From positions 17,718 through 81,717 of the forward strand of contig JBOGXB010000001.1 in assembly GCA_050694215.1 (NCBI GenBank): DNA of 64,000 bases. Direction: 5' to 3'. Numbering within the stretch: position 1 is the stretch's first letter; the number at the start of each line of letters is the position of its first letter. Of this stretch, positions 53,237 to 62,585 are shown one piece after another. This DNA comes from JBOGXB01 sp050694215. Its GTDB lineage: Bacteria; Actinomycetota; CADDZG01; WHSQ01. The position numbers were made by a program, and so were the translations under genes. The notes under the pieces are model-generated. The model saw only the letters and a program-made list of their open reading frames with translations. It made no database searches and was not told the origin of the DNA.

Positions 53237-56200
53237 TCAGGCGCGTCTCCGCAGGGCAATGCGGATCGAGGCGCCCTCGATCTCGATCGTGTCGGACGCG
53301 ACCTCGGACGCGGGCTCACCGATATGGACCGAAGTCGCCAGGACCTCCGCTGCGATGTAGTCGCGATGAGCCGCCAGCGCCCCCGCCGCGTCGCGGTCGA
53401 TGGACGTCATCCACAGCTCGATCCGGTCCTCGACCTCGAGCCCTGAGGACTTGCGCAGGTCTTGGATCGCCCTGACTACCTCCCGCGCGATGCCCTCACC
53501 TCGTAGCTCGGGCGTGATCTCGACATCGAGCGCGACTCCGTAGGGTCCGTCCTGCGCCAGCGAGAATCCGGAGCGGCCCTCGACGCGCACGTCGAGATCA
53601 TCGGCGGTGAGCTCGACCGTCTCTTCATTGACCTCGAGCGAAGAGCGCCCCGAAGATTCGATGTCGGCCACGAGCTTCTGAGGATCTGCTTGCGCGAGCG
53701 CCGCTCGGATCTCCCCGACCTTGCGGCCGAAGCGGGGGCCGAGCGCTCGGAAGTTGGGCTTCACCGTGTACGAGACGAGCTCCCCGACCCCCTTGGCCAG
53801 CTCGATCGCCTTCACGTTGAGCTCCTCGGCGACAAGTCCTTCGAGCCCTTCGAGGTCGGCGGCGTCCTTGGCCGGGATCACGATCAGCGCTCGGGCGAGT
53901 GGCTGTCGGACGCGTATCCCTGCGTCGGTGCGCGCGGCCCGCCCGACCGTCACCAGCTTGCGAACCAGTCCCATCCGGCGTCGCAAACCGGCGTCGGCGA
54001 GCTCGTCGTCGGGCTCCGGCCAGTCCGAGAGGTGCACCGAGTCCGGCGCGCTCTCTACCGGGCGCGTGAGATTGCGCCAGATCTCGTCGGCGATGAAGGG
54101 AGTGAAGGGTGCCGTGAGTTGTGTCACCCCCACGAGGCACTCCCACAGCGTGAGGAAGGCCGTCTGGGCGTCGGCGTCCTCCCCCGACTTCCAGAACCGC
54201 CGGCGCGACCGGCGGACGTACCAGTTGGAGAGGTCGTCGACGAACCTGTCAAGCCTTCGACCCGCCGCCGTCGCGTCGTAGCTCTCCATTGCCCGCGTGA
54301 CGATCCGCACGGTGTCGTCGAGCTCGGCGAGGATCCAACGATCCATCTCCGATCGGCGTCGAGCGGGTACGGACACCTTTGTCGGATCGAAGCTCTCGAG
54401 CGAGGCATAGGTCACCCAGAAGGAATAGGTGTTCCACAACGTCAGCAGGTACTTGCGCAGGACCTCCTGGATCAGATCGGACGAGATACGCCGCGTCGCC
54501 CAGGCGGATCCAACCGTGGAGAAGAACCAGCGGAGCGCGTCGGCCCCGTGGCTGTCGAGCAGGTCCCAGGGGTCGAGGATGTTTCCGAGCGACTTGCTCA
54601 TCTTGCGTCCCTCGGCGTCCACGATGTGACCGAGGCATACGACGTTGCGATAGCTGTTCTGCCCGCGCACCAGCGTTGCCACCGCGAGCAGCGAGTAGAA
54701 CCATCCGCGCGTTTGATCGATCGCCTCGGAGATGAAATCCGCTGGGAAACGCCGGTCGAAGACGTCCTCGTTCTCGAACGGATAGTGCCACTGGCCGAAG
54801 GGCATAGACCCCGAGTCGAACCAGGCATCGATCACCGACCGCACGCGCCTCGCCTCGTTTCCGCACTGCGGGCAGGGAAACGTGATCGAGTCGACGTAGG
54901 GACGGTGCGGGTCGAACCCATCGAGGTCCAGTCCGGCCAGCTCCGAGAGCTCGGCGAACGACCCGATGCACGTGGGATGCTGCTCGTCGCACCGCCAGAT
55001 CGGGAGCGGCGTCCCCCAGTAGCGGTCCCGCGACAGCGACCAATCGACGTTGTTCGCGAGCCAGTCTCCGAAGCGCCCGTGTTTGATCGTCGGCGGTTGC
55101 CAGTTCGTGTCCTCGTTCGACGCTTGGAGCTCGCTGCGGATCTGGGACGTGCGGATGTACCAGTCCTTGCGCGCGTAGTAAAGGAGCGGCGTCCCACAGC
55201 GCCAGCAGTGAGGGTAAGCGTGCTCGTACATCTCTGAGCGGAACAGGAGATCGCGAGCGCGCAGGTCCTCGATTATCTTCGGGTCCGCATCCTTGATCCA
55301 GAGGCCGCCGAAGTCGCCTCCGGACGCGACGACATGTCCTGAGCCGTCGATCATCTGCACCACAGGAAGGTCGTCGCGCTTTGCCACCGCCATGTCGTCC
55401 TCGCCATAGGGGGCGAGATGGACGATGCCGGTGCCCTCCTCGGTGGTTATGAAATCGGCCGCGCGCAGGGTGTGTCCATTCTCGCCGGACTCGACGAAGC
55501 CGAAGGGTGGGCGGTAGCGCTTGCCCGCGAGGTCGGCGCCCGTCATCTCAGCCACCACATCGGCTCGCTCACCGACGACGGCCTCCGCACGCTCCTTGCC
55601 GACGATCAGATACCGGCCCGGCAGATGGGGATCCACCACCTTCACGTACGCGAGGTCGGGCGCCACAGCCGCGGCCATGTTAGAGAGCAGCGTCCACGGC
55701 GTCGTCGTCCACACCAGGATGGAGGTGTCCCCGTCTTCTGCGAGCGGGAAGCGCACGTATACGGATGAATCCGACACCTTGATGTAGGCGCCGGTCATGT
55801 GCTGCTCGTGCGACGACAACGCCGTCTCACAGCGCGGGCAGTAGGGAACGACCTTGAAGTCCTCCTCGAGGAGCCCCTTGTCCCAGATCTGCTTCAGGAT
55901 CCACCACACCGTCTCGACGTAGTCGGGGCTCATGGTCCAGTAGGCGTCCTTAAGGTCGAGCCAGAAGCCGATCCGGTTCGTCAGCCGCTCCCAGTCGTCG
56001 ACATAGCGCTGCACGGACTCCCGGCAGAGGCGGGTGAACTCCTCGATTCCGACCTTCTCCTCTATCTCGCGCTTGGATTTGATGCCGAGCTCCTTTTCCA
56101 CCTCCACCTCCACGGGGAGGCCATGGCAGTCCCATCCCCCCTTGCGATGGACGTAGTGGCCCCGCATCACCTGGAAGCGGCAGAAGAGATCCTTGAACGT

Positions 56201-56398
56201 GCGGGCCTCGATGTGGTGGATGCCCGGCTTTCCGTTGGCCGTCGGCGGGCCTTCATAGAAGACCCACTCCGGGCGACCCTCGCGCTGGCGCAGGGACCGG
56301 TGGAAGACGTCCTCCTCGGCCCAGAGCGCCGCAACGGCCTCCTCCATCGCGGGGAAGGAAACCCTCGGATCGACCGGTTGGTAAAGAGGCTCGGGCAT
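53237..56398 (-). CDS. ileS: Isoleucyl-tRNA synthetase
   Basis: 1053 residues. Class I motifs: PTANGKPGIHHIEART (HIGH equivalent) and GRKMSKSLGN (KMSKS), with the editing domain between (LVWTTTPWTLLSNMAAAV). The C-terminal anticodon-binding region and its LRGEGIAREVVRAIQDLRK segment place it in the long, eukaryote-like IleS2 type. That type is often less sensitive to mupirocin. Start at ATG 56398, with TACTCT 8 bases upstream on the minus strand, suggests a leaderless message, so no T-box is possible. Confidence 0.96.
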   Translation of the reverse strand: MPEPLYQPVDPRVSFPAMEEAVAALWAEEDVFHRSLRQREGRPEWVFYEGPPTANGKPGIHHIEARTFKDLFCRFQVMRGHYVHRKGGWDCHGLPVEVEVEKELGIKSKREIEEKVGIEEFTRLCRESVQRYVDDWERLTNRIGFWLDLKDAYWTMSPDYVETVWWILKQIWDKGLLEEDFKVVPYCPRCETALSSHEQHMTGAYIKVSDSSVYVRFPLAEDGDTSILVWTTTPWTLLSNMAAAVAPDLAYVKVVDPHLPGRYLIVGKERAEAVVGERADVVAEMTGADLAGKRYRPPFGFVESGENGHTLRAADFITTEEGTGIVHLAPYGEDDMAVAKRDDLPVVQMIDGSGHVVASGGDFGGLWIKDADPKIIEDLRARDLLFRSEMYEHAYPHCWRCGTPLLYYARKDWYIRTSQIRSELQASNEDTNWQPPTIKHGRFGDWLANNVDWSLSRDRYWGTPLPIWRCDEQHPTCIGSFAELSELAGLDLDGFDPHRPYVDSITFPCPQCGNEARRVRSVIDAWFDSGSMPFGQWHYPFENEDVFDRRFPADFISEAIDQTRGWFYSLLAVATLVRGQNSYRNVVCLGHIVDAEGRKMSKSLGNILDPWDLLDSHGADALRWFFSTVGSAWATRRISSDLIQEVLRKYLLTLWNTYSFWVTYASLESFDPTKVSVPARRRSEMDRWILAELDDTVRIVTRAMESYDATAAGRRLDRFVDDLSNWYVRRSRRRFWKSGEDADAQTAFLTLWECLVGVTQLTAPFTPFIADEIWRNLTRPVESAPDSVHLSDWPEPDDELADAGLRRRMGLVRKLVTVGRAARTDAGIRVRQPLARALIVIPAKDAADLEGLEGLVAEELNVKAIELAKGVGELVSYTVKPNFRALGPRFGRKVGEIRAALAQADPQKLVADIESSGRSSLEVNEETVELTADDLDVRVEGRSGFSLAQDGPYGVALDVEITPELRGEGIAREVVRAIQDLRKSSGLEVEDRIELWMTSIDRDAAGALAAHRDYIAAEVLATSVHIGEPASEVASDTIEIEGASIRIALRRRA

Positions 56399-56406
56399 CG
56401 AGGCAA

Positions 56407-56416
56407 AGAGTAGCCT
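56407..56416. promoter_or_regulatory. Bidirectional core promoter for ileS and the DUF167 gene
   Basis: The 10 bases AGAGTAGCCT contain two overlapping -10 boxes on opposite strands: TAGCCT (plus, 56411-56416) and TACTCT (minus, 56412-56407), sharing the central TA. Each lies 8 bases from its start codon. The whole intergenic space is 26 bases. Confidence 0.6.
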
Positions 56417-56424
56417 CCCGCGCG

Positions 56425-56724
56425 ATGGATCTCCCCTCCTACGTCAGGGCATCCAAGGAAACCGTCGTGGTCGAAGTGTTCGTGCAACCACGTGCGGCCA
56501 GGGACGCGATCGCAGGCACACACGGCTCCGCGCTCAAGCTGAAGGTCAAGGCGCCGCCGGAAAGCGGGCGGGCAAACGCAGCCGTCGAGGGCCTCATCGC
56601 GGCCGTCCTCCGACGCGGCGGCGTGCGGGTGCGGGCGGAGGTCGTGTCCGGGTTCAGCAGCCGGAACAAGCGGGTTGAGATCCGGGGAGCTACCCCTGAA
56701 GAGGTCGCCTCGGTGCTTCGGTAA
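56425..56724 (+). CDS. DUF167/YggU-family protein
   Basis: 99 residues, one DUF167 domain. Recognisable motifs: EVFVQPRAARDAIAG, LKLKVKAPPESGRANAAVEGL, VVSGFSSRNKRVEIRG. Structures of relatives show a small alpha/beta fold; the function is not known. It is divergently transcribed from ileS. It is not part of the following operon, since the DksA-like gene appears to have its own -10 box. Confidence 0.88.
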   Translation: MDLPSYVRASKETVVVEVFVQPRAARDAIAGTHGSALKLKVKAPPESGRANAAVEGLIAAVLRRGGVRVRAEVVSGFSSRNKRVEIRGATPEEVASVLR

Positions 56725-56753
56725 GGAGGGACGAGCCGGTCATCACCTTGTGC

Positions 56754-56759
56754 TATCGT
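56754..56759 (+). promoter_or_regulatory. -10 box before the DksA/TraR gene
   Basis: TATCGT lies 9 bases before the ATG at 56769. The earlier TTG at 56748 in the same frame would precede the box. Confidence 0.4.
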
Positions 56760-56768
56760 CCCGCGCCC

Positions 56769-57506
56769 ATGAGCCCAGCCAGGAAGAGGACGACGACCAA
56801 GAAGACCGGATCGAAGAGGCCACCGGTGCGCAAGCCCGCCGTTAAGAGGGGGCGCAAGAAGACCGCGAAGAAGGCGGCCACCCGCAAGGTCACGGCGAAG
56901 AAGACCGCGGCCAAGAAGGTCCCGAGGTCGGCCAAGAAGACCGGCTCGAAGAGGACGTCGTCGCCGAAGCCGAGCGCGAAGAAGTCGACCAAGAAGACCG
57001 TGGCCAAAGCACCGGCACGGAAAGCCACCAAGAAGGCGACGGCCAAAAAGCAGGTGGCCTCGGCCTCGGCCCCCAAGACGCCGATCCGCAAGCTGCCCCA
57101 GCGTCCCACGTCCAGGCCCGCCCGGCCGGTGAATTTCGACAAGGAGGCGCTGGCCAAGATCCGGGCTCAGCTCGATGCTGAGAGGGCCGATCTCCAGCAG
57201 CAGGAGAGCGAGCTGGAGGAGAATTCGTTCGAGGGTACCCAGTCCGATCTCACCGGAGAGGTGGGGCTGGACGAGGACTTCGCCGACGCCGGCACGGCCA
57301 CCTTCGACCGGGAGCGCGACCTCTCGATCCGCAACAACATGCGCGACTTGATCGAGCAGATAACGAGGGCGATCCGAAAGATCGACGAGGGCACCTACGG
57401 CACGTGCGAGAACTGCGGGAACCCGATCGACGCCCAGCGCATAAAGGCGCTGCCGCATGCGCTCCTGTGCCTCGACTGCAAGCGTCGCGAGGAACGCACC
57501 CGCTAG
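56769..57506 (+). CDS. DksA/TraR-type zinc-finger protein with a histone-H1-like Lys/Ala tail
   Basis: 245 residues. Residues ~1-120 are made of Lys, Ala, Thr, Ser, Pro repeats (several AKK, KKT units) like histone H1/Hc1 tails, probably binding DNA or RNA. Residues ~125-245 are a DksA/TraR-type helical hairpin and a C4 zinc finger, CENCGNPIDAQR ... CLDCKRR. The DksA part usually binds RNA polymerase; a basic tail of this length is unusual, though Lys-rich extensions occur in actinobacterial relatives. Just upstream of lspA, a common gene order. Confidence 0.85.
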   Translation: MSPARKRTTTKKTGSKRPPVRKPAVKRGRKKTAKKAATRKVTAKKTAAKKVPRSAKKTGSKRTSSPKPSAKKSTKKTVAKAPARKATKKATAKKQVASASAPKTPIRKLPQRPTSRPARPVNFDKEALAKIRAQLDAERADLQQQESELEENSFEGTQSDLTGEVGLDEDFADAGTATFDRERDLSIRNNMRDLIEQITRAIRKIDEGTYGTCENCGNPIDAQRIKALPHALLCLDCKRREERTR

Positions 57507-58036
57507 TCGGGGACGGTTCCGCGGAACAAGCACCCAACGCCTCGATCTCCAGGGCCAGGCTCTATCTGATCGTCGTGCTGGTTGCGTCCGTCGTCGTGGC
57601 GATCGATCAGGCCACCAAGCAGCTCGCCCTGGACGCACTTGCCGACGGGCCCGTCGATCTGATCGAGGGGGTCATCACCCTCCGCCTGACTCTCAATCCG
57701 GGCGGCGCCTTCGGAGTGCTCCAGGGCCTGCCGGGGTTCTTCCTGGTCGCGTCGATCGGGATCGTGATAGCCATCCTCTTCTGGGTGCGTCACCTCGAGG
57801 ACGGACGGTGGGCGTTTCCCGTGGGGATGATTCTCGGGGGAGGGATCGGCAACCTGGCCGACCGTGTCCTCAGGGATACCGATGGGCGCGTGGTCGACTT
57901 CATCGATCTGCACGTGTGGCCGGTCTTCAACGTGGCCGACAGCGCGATCGTGCTCGGGGTGGGAGTGATACTGCTGCTGATGATCCGATCTCCCTCGCCG
58001 GAGGACGGGACGGCCGGCGAGCGCCCGATTCCATGA
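57467..58036 (+). CDS. lspA: Prolipoprotein signal peptidase II
   Basis: About 189 residues if the GTG at 57467, inside the DksA-like gene, is used; GTG 57404 is another choice and no start codon exists between the DksA stop and the first helix. The core is 165 residues: four membrane helices, DQATKQLA with an essential Asp, LNPGGAFG, GGIGNLADRV and FNVADSAIVLG, with the catalytic Asp pair. It cleaves lipoprotein signal peptides after lipid attachment. Confidence 0.88.
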   Translation: MPRLQASRGTHPLVGDGSAEQAPNASISRARLYLIVVLVASVVVAIDQATKQLALDALADGPVDLIEGVITLRLTLNPGGAFGVLQGLPGFFLVASIGIVIAILFWVRHLEDGRWAFPVGMILGGGIGNLADRVLRDTDGRVVDFIDLHVWPVFNVADSAIVLGVGVILLLMIRSPSPEDGTAGERPIP

Positions 58037-58944
58037 TCAGGTTTCGGCCGCGCCCCTCCGAGGTGGGGGAGCGGCTCGACGTCGTGGTGGCGCGGCGCGC
58101 ATCCATAACGAGGACGCGTGCTCAGCGGGCAATCCGATCGGGAGCGATCGCCGTCGATGGAGTCGAGGCAAAGCCGAGCTACCGGCTCGAGGGCGAGGAG
58201 CTGATAGCGGGGGAGATCCCAGTGCCCGTCGTGCCGAAGCCGGGGGCGGAGGACATCCCGCTCGTGGTGAGGTACTCGGACGAGCGGGTGCTCGTCGTCT
58301 CGAAGCCGGCTGGGCTCGTGACCCACCCGGCGGCCGGGCACCCCTCGGGGACGCTGGTGAACGCGTTGCTGGCTCTGGGGGAGCCCCTGGCAGGTCGGGA
58401 TTCGATCCGCCCCGGCATAGTCCACCGCCTCGACAAGGAGACGTCGGGGCTGCTCCTCATCGCGAAGGACGACGCCGCACAGAGCTACCTGGTCGATGCG
58501 ATCCGCTCCCACCGCGTGCAGCGCGTCTACCTCGCGCTCGTCCGGGGACGCCCCGGATCGGAGACCGGGACGATCGAGGCCCCGGTCGGACGCCATCCGG
58601 TCAGGAGGCGGCTGATGGCGGTGGTCGCTTCGGGCCGCTCCGCCGTGACCCACTACCGGATCCTCGGCTCGACCGCTTCGGTGTCGCTGCTGGAGGTCTC
58701 CCTCGAGACGGGTCGCACCCACCAGATCCGCGTCCACCTCTCGCACCTCGGCCACCCGGTAGTGGGCGACGGGGTCTACGGCGGGGGCGGCGAGACGGCG
58801 GCCGGTCTCGGCCTCACCCGCCCCTTCCTGCACGCTTGCCGCCTCGCATTCCCCCATCCGGATGACGGTCGCATGATCGCGGTCGACGACCCCCTTCCGT
58901 CCGACCTGGAAGCCGTGCTGGAGCGCGCGGCCCTGTCCCACTAG
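58033..58944 (+). CDS. rluD: RluA/RluD-family pseudouridine synthase
   Basis: 303 residues from the ATG overlapping lspA (ATGA). An N-terminal S4 RNA-binding domain (RLDVVVARRASITRTRAQRA) precedes the catalytic domain with HRLDKETSGLLLIA (catalytic Asp), VVSKPAGLVTHPAAGH and LETGRTHQIRVHLSHLGHPV. It isomerises uridines in 23S rRNA, probably as RluD. The gene order lspA-rluD is conserved across many bacteria. Confidence 0.92.
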   Translation: MIRFRPRPSEVGERLDVVVARRASITRTRAQRAIRSGAIAVDGVEAKPSYRLEGEELIAGEIPVPVVPKPGAEDIPLVVRYSDERVLVVSKPAGLVTHPAAGHPSGTLVNALLALGEPLAGRDSIRPGIVHRLDKETSGLLLIAKDDAAQSYLVDAIRSHRVQRVYLALVRGRPGSETGTIEAPVGRHPVRRRLMAVVASGRSAVTHYRILGSTASVSLLEVSLETGRTHQIRVHLSHLGHPVVGDGVYGGGGETAAGLGLTRPFLHACRLAFPHPDDGRMIAVDDPLPSDLEAVLERAALSH

Positions 58945-59118
58945 CTCGCGCCGGAGGCGAGGGAAATCCCCAGGTCGCCACCAGGACGCGCTCTTGTTGC
59001 CAACACCCCAAGAGGGTCAAAGTGACCGCCTAAGCGGGGTTGATGGACGCTTGACGCGGGGTGGAGACTAAAAGCACATCCTTGTAATTTGGACCTTTTT
59101 CGGGGGTTTGAGCCGGCC

Positions 59119-62100
59119 TTGAGCTTTGTCCATCTGCACGCACATTCCGAGTACTCGATGCTCGACGGCGCGAGCCGGATCACGGACATGTTCGAGGCCG
59201 CGGCGGATCTCGGGATGCCCGCCTGCGCAATCACCGACCACGGCAACATGTACGGGGCCCTCGACTTCTACAAGACGGGGACCACGAGCGGGGTGAAGCC
59301 CATCATCGGCATGGAGGGCTACCTCTTTGGCGGGCACCGGCGCGACAAGCCGTCCCAGAAGGAGAACACCGACAGCACCTTCCACCTGACCCTTCTGGCG
59401 TCGGACGAGGCCGGGTATCGCAACCTCGTCCGGATCTCGTCCAAAGCATGGCTGGAGGGCTTCCACTACTGGCCGCGGACCGACCATGAGCTCCTGGCCG
59501 ACCACTCCGAGGGCTTGATCTGTCTGTCGGGGTGCCTCTCCGCGGAGATCCCCGAAGCGATCGTGGCAGGCGATCTCGCCGGCGCGCGCCGCAAGGCCGC
59601 GTGGTACCGCGAGGTATTCGGCGATCGCTTCTACCTCGAGCTCCAGGACCATGGGCTCCCCGTGCAGGGCCGGCTCAACGACGAGCTCGTCCGCATCGGC
59701 AAGGAGATGGGTATCTCGTGGGTGGCGACCAACGACTCCCACTACACACACAAGGACGACGCCGCGGGACACGAGGTACTGCTCTGCATAAACACCGGCT
59801 CGGTCCTCTCCGACCCGAATCGCTTCAAGTTCGACTCGGACGAGTTCTACCTGAAGACCCCGGAGGAGATGCGTCAGAAATTCGAGCGGTGGCCGGGCGC
59901 ATGTGACACCACTCTGGAGGTCGCGGAGCGGTGCAACGTGGAGATCAAGATGGGAAACCACCTCTTGCCCCGGTACCGCGTGCCCGACGGCTACACACTC
60001 GACGGCTATCTCACCGAGCTGGTGTTGGAAGGCGCGCGCAAGCGCTACGGTGAGGTGAGGCCGGAGGTGCGCGAGCGTGCCGAGTACGAGCTCAAGGTGA
60101 TCGAGGGGATGGGGTTCGCCGGCTATTTCCTTGTCGTGCAGGACTTCGTGAACTGGGCCAAGGGACGGGGCATACGCGTCGGACCGGGCCGCGGCAGCGC
60201 AGCAGGCTCACTTGTCTCGTACGCGCTCGGCATCACCGAGCTCGACCCGCTCCGCTACGACCTCATGTTCGAGCGGTTCCTCAATCCTGAGCGTATCGAG
60301 ATGCCCGACATCGACATCGACTTCGACGAGCGCAGGCGCGGCGACGTGATCCGGTACGTAAGCGAGAAGTATGGGGACGATCACGTCGCGCAGATCGTCA
60401 CCTACGGGACGATCAAAGGGAAACAGGCGATAAAGGATGCGGCGCGGGTCCTCGGGCTCCCTTACTCGGAGGGCGACAAGCTGACGCGCATGTACCCGTC
60501 GCTCATCATGGGCCGCGACTCTGGGCTCCAGTCCGCTCTCGAGACCTCGCCTGAGCTACACCAGGCGTACGAGGCCGGCGGCGCGGCCAAGGAGATCATC
60601 GACACTGCCCTCAAGGTCGAGAACCTGAAGCGCTCCGCGGGGATACACGCAGCCGGCGTGGTCATCGGCCGCGATCCGTTGATCGAACACCTCCCATTGA
60701 AACGCGGCGACCACGGCGAGGTCGTCACGCAGTTCGACATGAAGGGCGTCGTCGCACTCGGGCTGTTGAAGATGGACTTCCTGGGCTTGCGGAACCTGAC
60801 GGTGATCGAGCTCGCCCTCGAGAACATCAGGGGGAACAAGGGCATCGACGTCGACGTGGACTCGCTCGACTTCTCGGACGCGAAGGTCTACGAGATGTTG
60901 TGCCGGGGTGACTCGGACGGGGTGTTCCAGCTCGAGTCCGAGGGGATGCGCAGGCTCCTCGTGCAGCTGAAGCCCGACCGTTTCGAGCAGATCATGGCGT
61001 TGATCGCCCTCTACAGACCGGGCCCGATGGAGCAGATCCCCGCGTACATCGAACGCAAGAATCACGCGCACAAGGTCGAGTATCTGCATCCGGCTCTCGA
61101 GGACATCACGCGTGAGACCTATGGGGTCCTCGTATACCAAGAGCAGGTCGTTCAGCTTCTGCAGAAGCTCGCCGGCTACACGCCGGGCAAAGCCGACAAG
61201 GTTCGTAAGGCTATGGGCAAGAAGGACCGCGACCTGATGGCGGAGGAGGAGCCCGTCTTCATCGACGGCTGTGAGAGGTTCGGGCTTTCAGAACCAGAGG
61301 CGAGAAAGCTGTGGGCGTTGATCCAGCCATTCGCCGACTACTCCTTCAACCGGGCGCACTCGGCTTCGTACGCGTACGTTGCGTACCAGACTGCGTGGCT
61401 CAAGGCGCATTATCCGGTCGAGTACCTCGCCGCCCTGCTCACTTCGGTCAAGGACCGTAAGGACGACAAGCCCAAGTATTTGCACATGGCGCGCAAGATG
61501 GGCGTCCCGGTGTTGATCCCCGACGTGAACTCCTCGGAGATGGACTTCACGCCTCTGGAGGAGTCGATCCGATTCGGGCTCTCTGCCGTGCGGGGTGTGG
61601 GTGAGTCGGTCGTAGAGCGCATCGTCGAGGCGCGCCACACAAAGGGCGAGTTCGAATCCTTCCACGACTTCTGCCGGAAGGTCGACTACGTCTGCCTCAA
61701 CAAGAAGACCGTCGAGTCCCTCATCAAGGCCGGGGCGTTTGAATCGCTGGGTCACACGCGTAAGGGATTGCTCGACACTTGCGAGAGCATCTGTGGCGAG
61801 ATCCTGGCACAGCGCAAGCAGGAAGACGCGGGACAGTCCTCCCTCTTCGGAGGGCCGAACAACGGTGATGCGTCGATTCATGCGGACGTGTCGATCCCGC
61901 TAGACGAGCACTCGAAGGAGATCCTCCTCGCGCACGAGAAGGAGGTGCTGGGTCGCTACGTCTCCGACCATCCATTGCTGGGGGTCGAGGGTTTGCTTTC
62001 ACGTATGACCGATTGCGCGATCTCTTCGCTGGTAGAGCGCGCCTCGGGCGAGGTGGTGACCGTTGGGGGGCTCGTCGCGGGAATCTCCAAACGGGTGACG

Positions 62101-62541
62101 AGGCGCGGCGACGTCATGTTGCTCCTCGAGCTAGAGGACGTTGCCGGAGCGAGCGTCGAGGTCGTCGTGTTCCCCACGGCGCACCAACAGTTCGGGTCGG
62201 TGCTGAGGCCCGAAGCGATCTTGCTCGTCAAGGGACGGATCGATCACGACGCCCGCGACGACACCGTCAAGATGATCGGGATGGAATTCCTCGAACCCGA
62301 GCTCGGCGAGGACCGTCCCCTGCAGATCAAGCTTCCGGTCGGATCCTGCACCCCTCAGGTCGTCGGACGGCTCAAGGAGGTGCTGGGGGCCCACCCCGGC
62401 TCGACCCAGGTGTTCCTCCACCTGGAGAAGCCCGAGCGCACGACCGTCCTGCGCCTCGGGAGCGAGTTCTCCGTAGACACCCGCAACGGTCTCTTCGCCG
62501 AGCTGAAGGCCACCCTCGGCCCCCTCACCCTTCTTTCGTAA
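59119..62541 (+). CDS. dnaE: Replicative DNA polymerase III alpha subunit DnaE1
   Basis: 1140 residues from the TTG at 59119, which gives the family start SFVHLHAHSEYSMLDGA; the open frame begins at TTG 59089. PHP domain at the N-terminus, catalytic PDIDIDFD at residues ~396-403, MGKKDRDLMAEEEP, FADYSFNRAHSASYAYVAYQ and a C-terminal OB-fold domain (GEVVTVGGLVAGISKRVTRRG). It is the main replicase. Unlike DnaE2 in this window it shows no insertions. Confidence 0.95.
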   Translation: MSFVHLHAHSEYSMLDGASRITDMFEAAADLGMPACAITDHGNMYGALDFYKTGTTSGVKPIIGMEGYLFGGHRRDKPSQKENTDSTFHLTLLASDEAGYRNLVRISSKAWLEGFHYWPRTDHELLADHSEGLICLSGCLSAEIPEAIVAGDLAGARRKAAWYREVFGDRFYLELQDHGLPVQGRLNDELVRIGKEMGISWVATNDSHYTHKDDAAGHEVLLCINTGSVLSDPNRFKFDSDEFYLKTPEEMRQKFERWPGACDTTLEVAERCNVEIKMGNHLLPRYRVPDGYTLDGYLTELVLEGARKRYGEVRPEVRERAEYELKVIEGMGFAGYFLVVQDFVNWAKGRGIRVGPGRGSAAGSLVSYALGITELDPLRYDLMFERFLNPERIEMPDIDIDFDERRRGDVIRYVSEKYGDDHVAQIVTYGTIKGKQAIKDAARVLGLPYSEGDKLTRMYPSLIMGRDSGLQSALETSPELHQAYEAGGAAKEIIDTALKVENLKRSAGIHAAGVVIGRDPLIEHLPLKRGDHGEVVTQFDMKGVVALGLLKMDFLGLRNLTVIELALENIRGNKGIDVDVDSLDFSDAKVYEMLCRGDSDGVFQLESEGMRRLLVQLKPDRFEQIMALIALYRPGPMEQIPAYIERKNHAHKVEYLHPALEDITRETYGVLVYQEQVVQLLQKLAGYTPGKADKVRKAMGKKDRDLMAEEEPVFIDGCERFGLSEPEARKLWALIQPFADYSFNRAHSASYAYVAYQTAWLKAHYPVEYLAALLTSVKDRKDDKPKYLHMARKMGVPVLIPDVNSSEMDFTPLEESIRFGLSAVRGVGESVVERIVEARHTKGEFESFHDFCRKVDYVCLNKKTVESLIKAGAFESLGHTRKGLLDTCESICGEILAQRKQEDAGQSSLFGGPNNGDASIHADVSIPLDEHSKEILLAHEKEVLGRYVSDHPLLGVEGLLSRMTDCAISSLVERASGEVVTVGGLVAGISKRVTRRGDVMLLLELEDVAGASVEVVVFPTAHQQFGSVLRPEAILLVKGRIDHDARDDTVKMIGMEFLEPELGEDRPLQIKLPVGSCTPQVVGRLKEVLGAHPGSTQVFLHLEKPERTTVLRLGSEFSVDTRNGLFAELKATLGPLTLLS

Positions 62542-62585
62542 CTCGCGTCCCCTCAGCGGCCGGATTCGGGGGTAGAAAAGGCAAC

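Noticed and set aside
56399..56424. T-box leader for ileS
   Set aside because: Only 26 bases separate the divergent start codons.
56769..57060. AAGAAG-rich DNA repeat tract
   Set aside because: It is explained by Lys codons in the H1-like tail.
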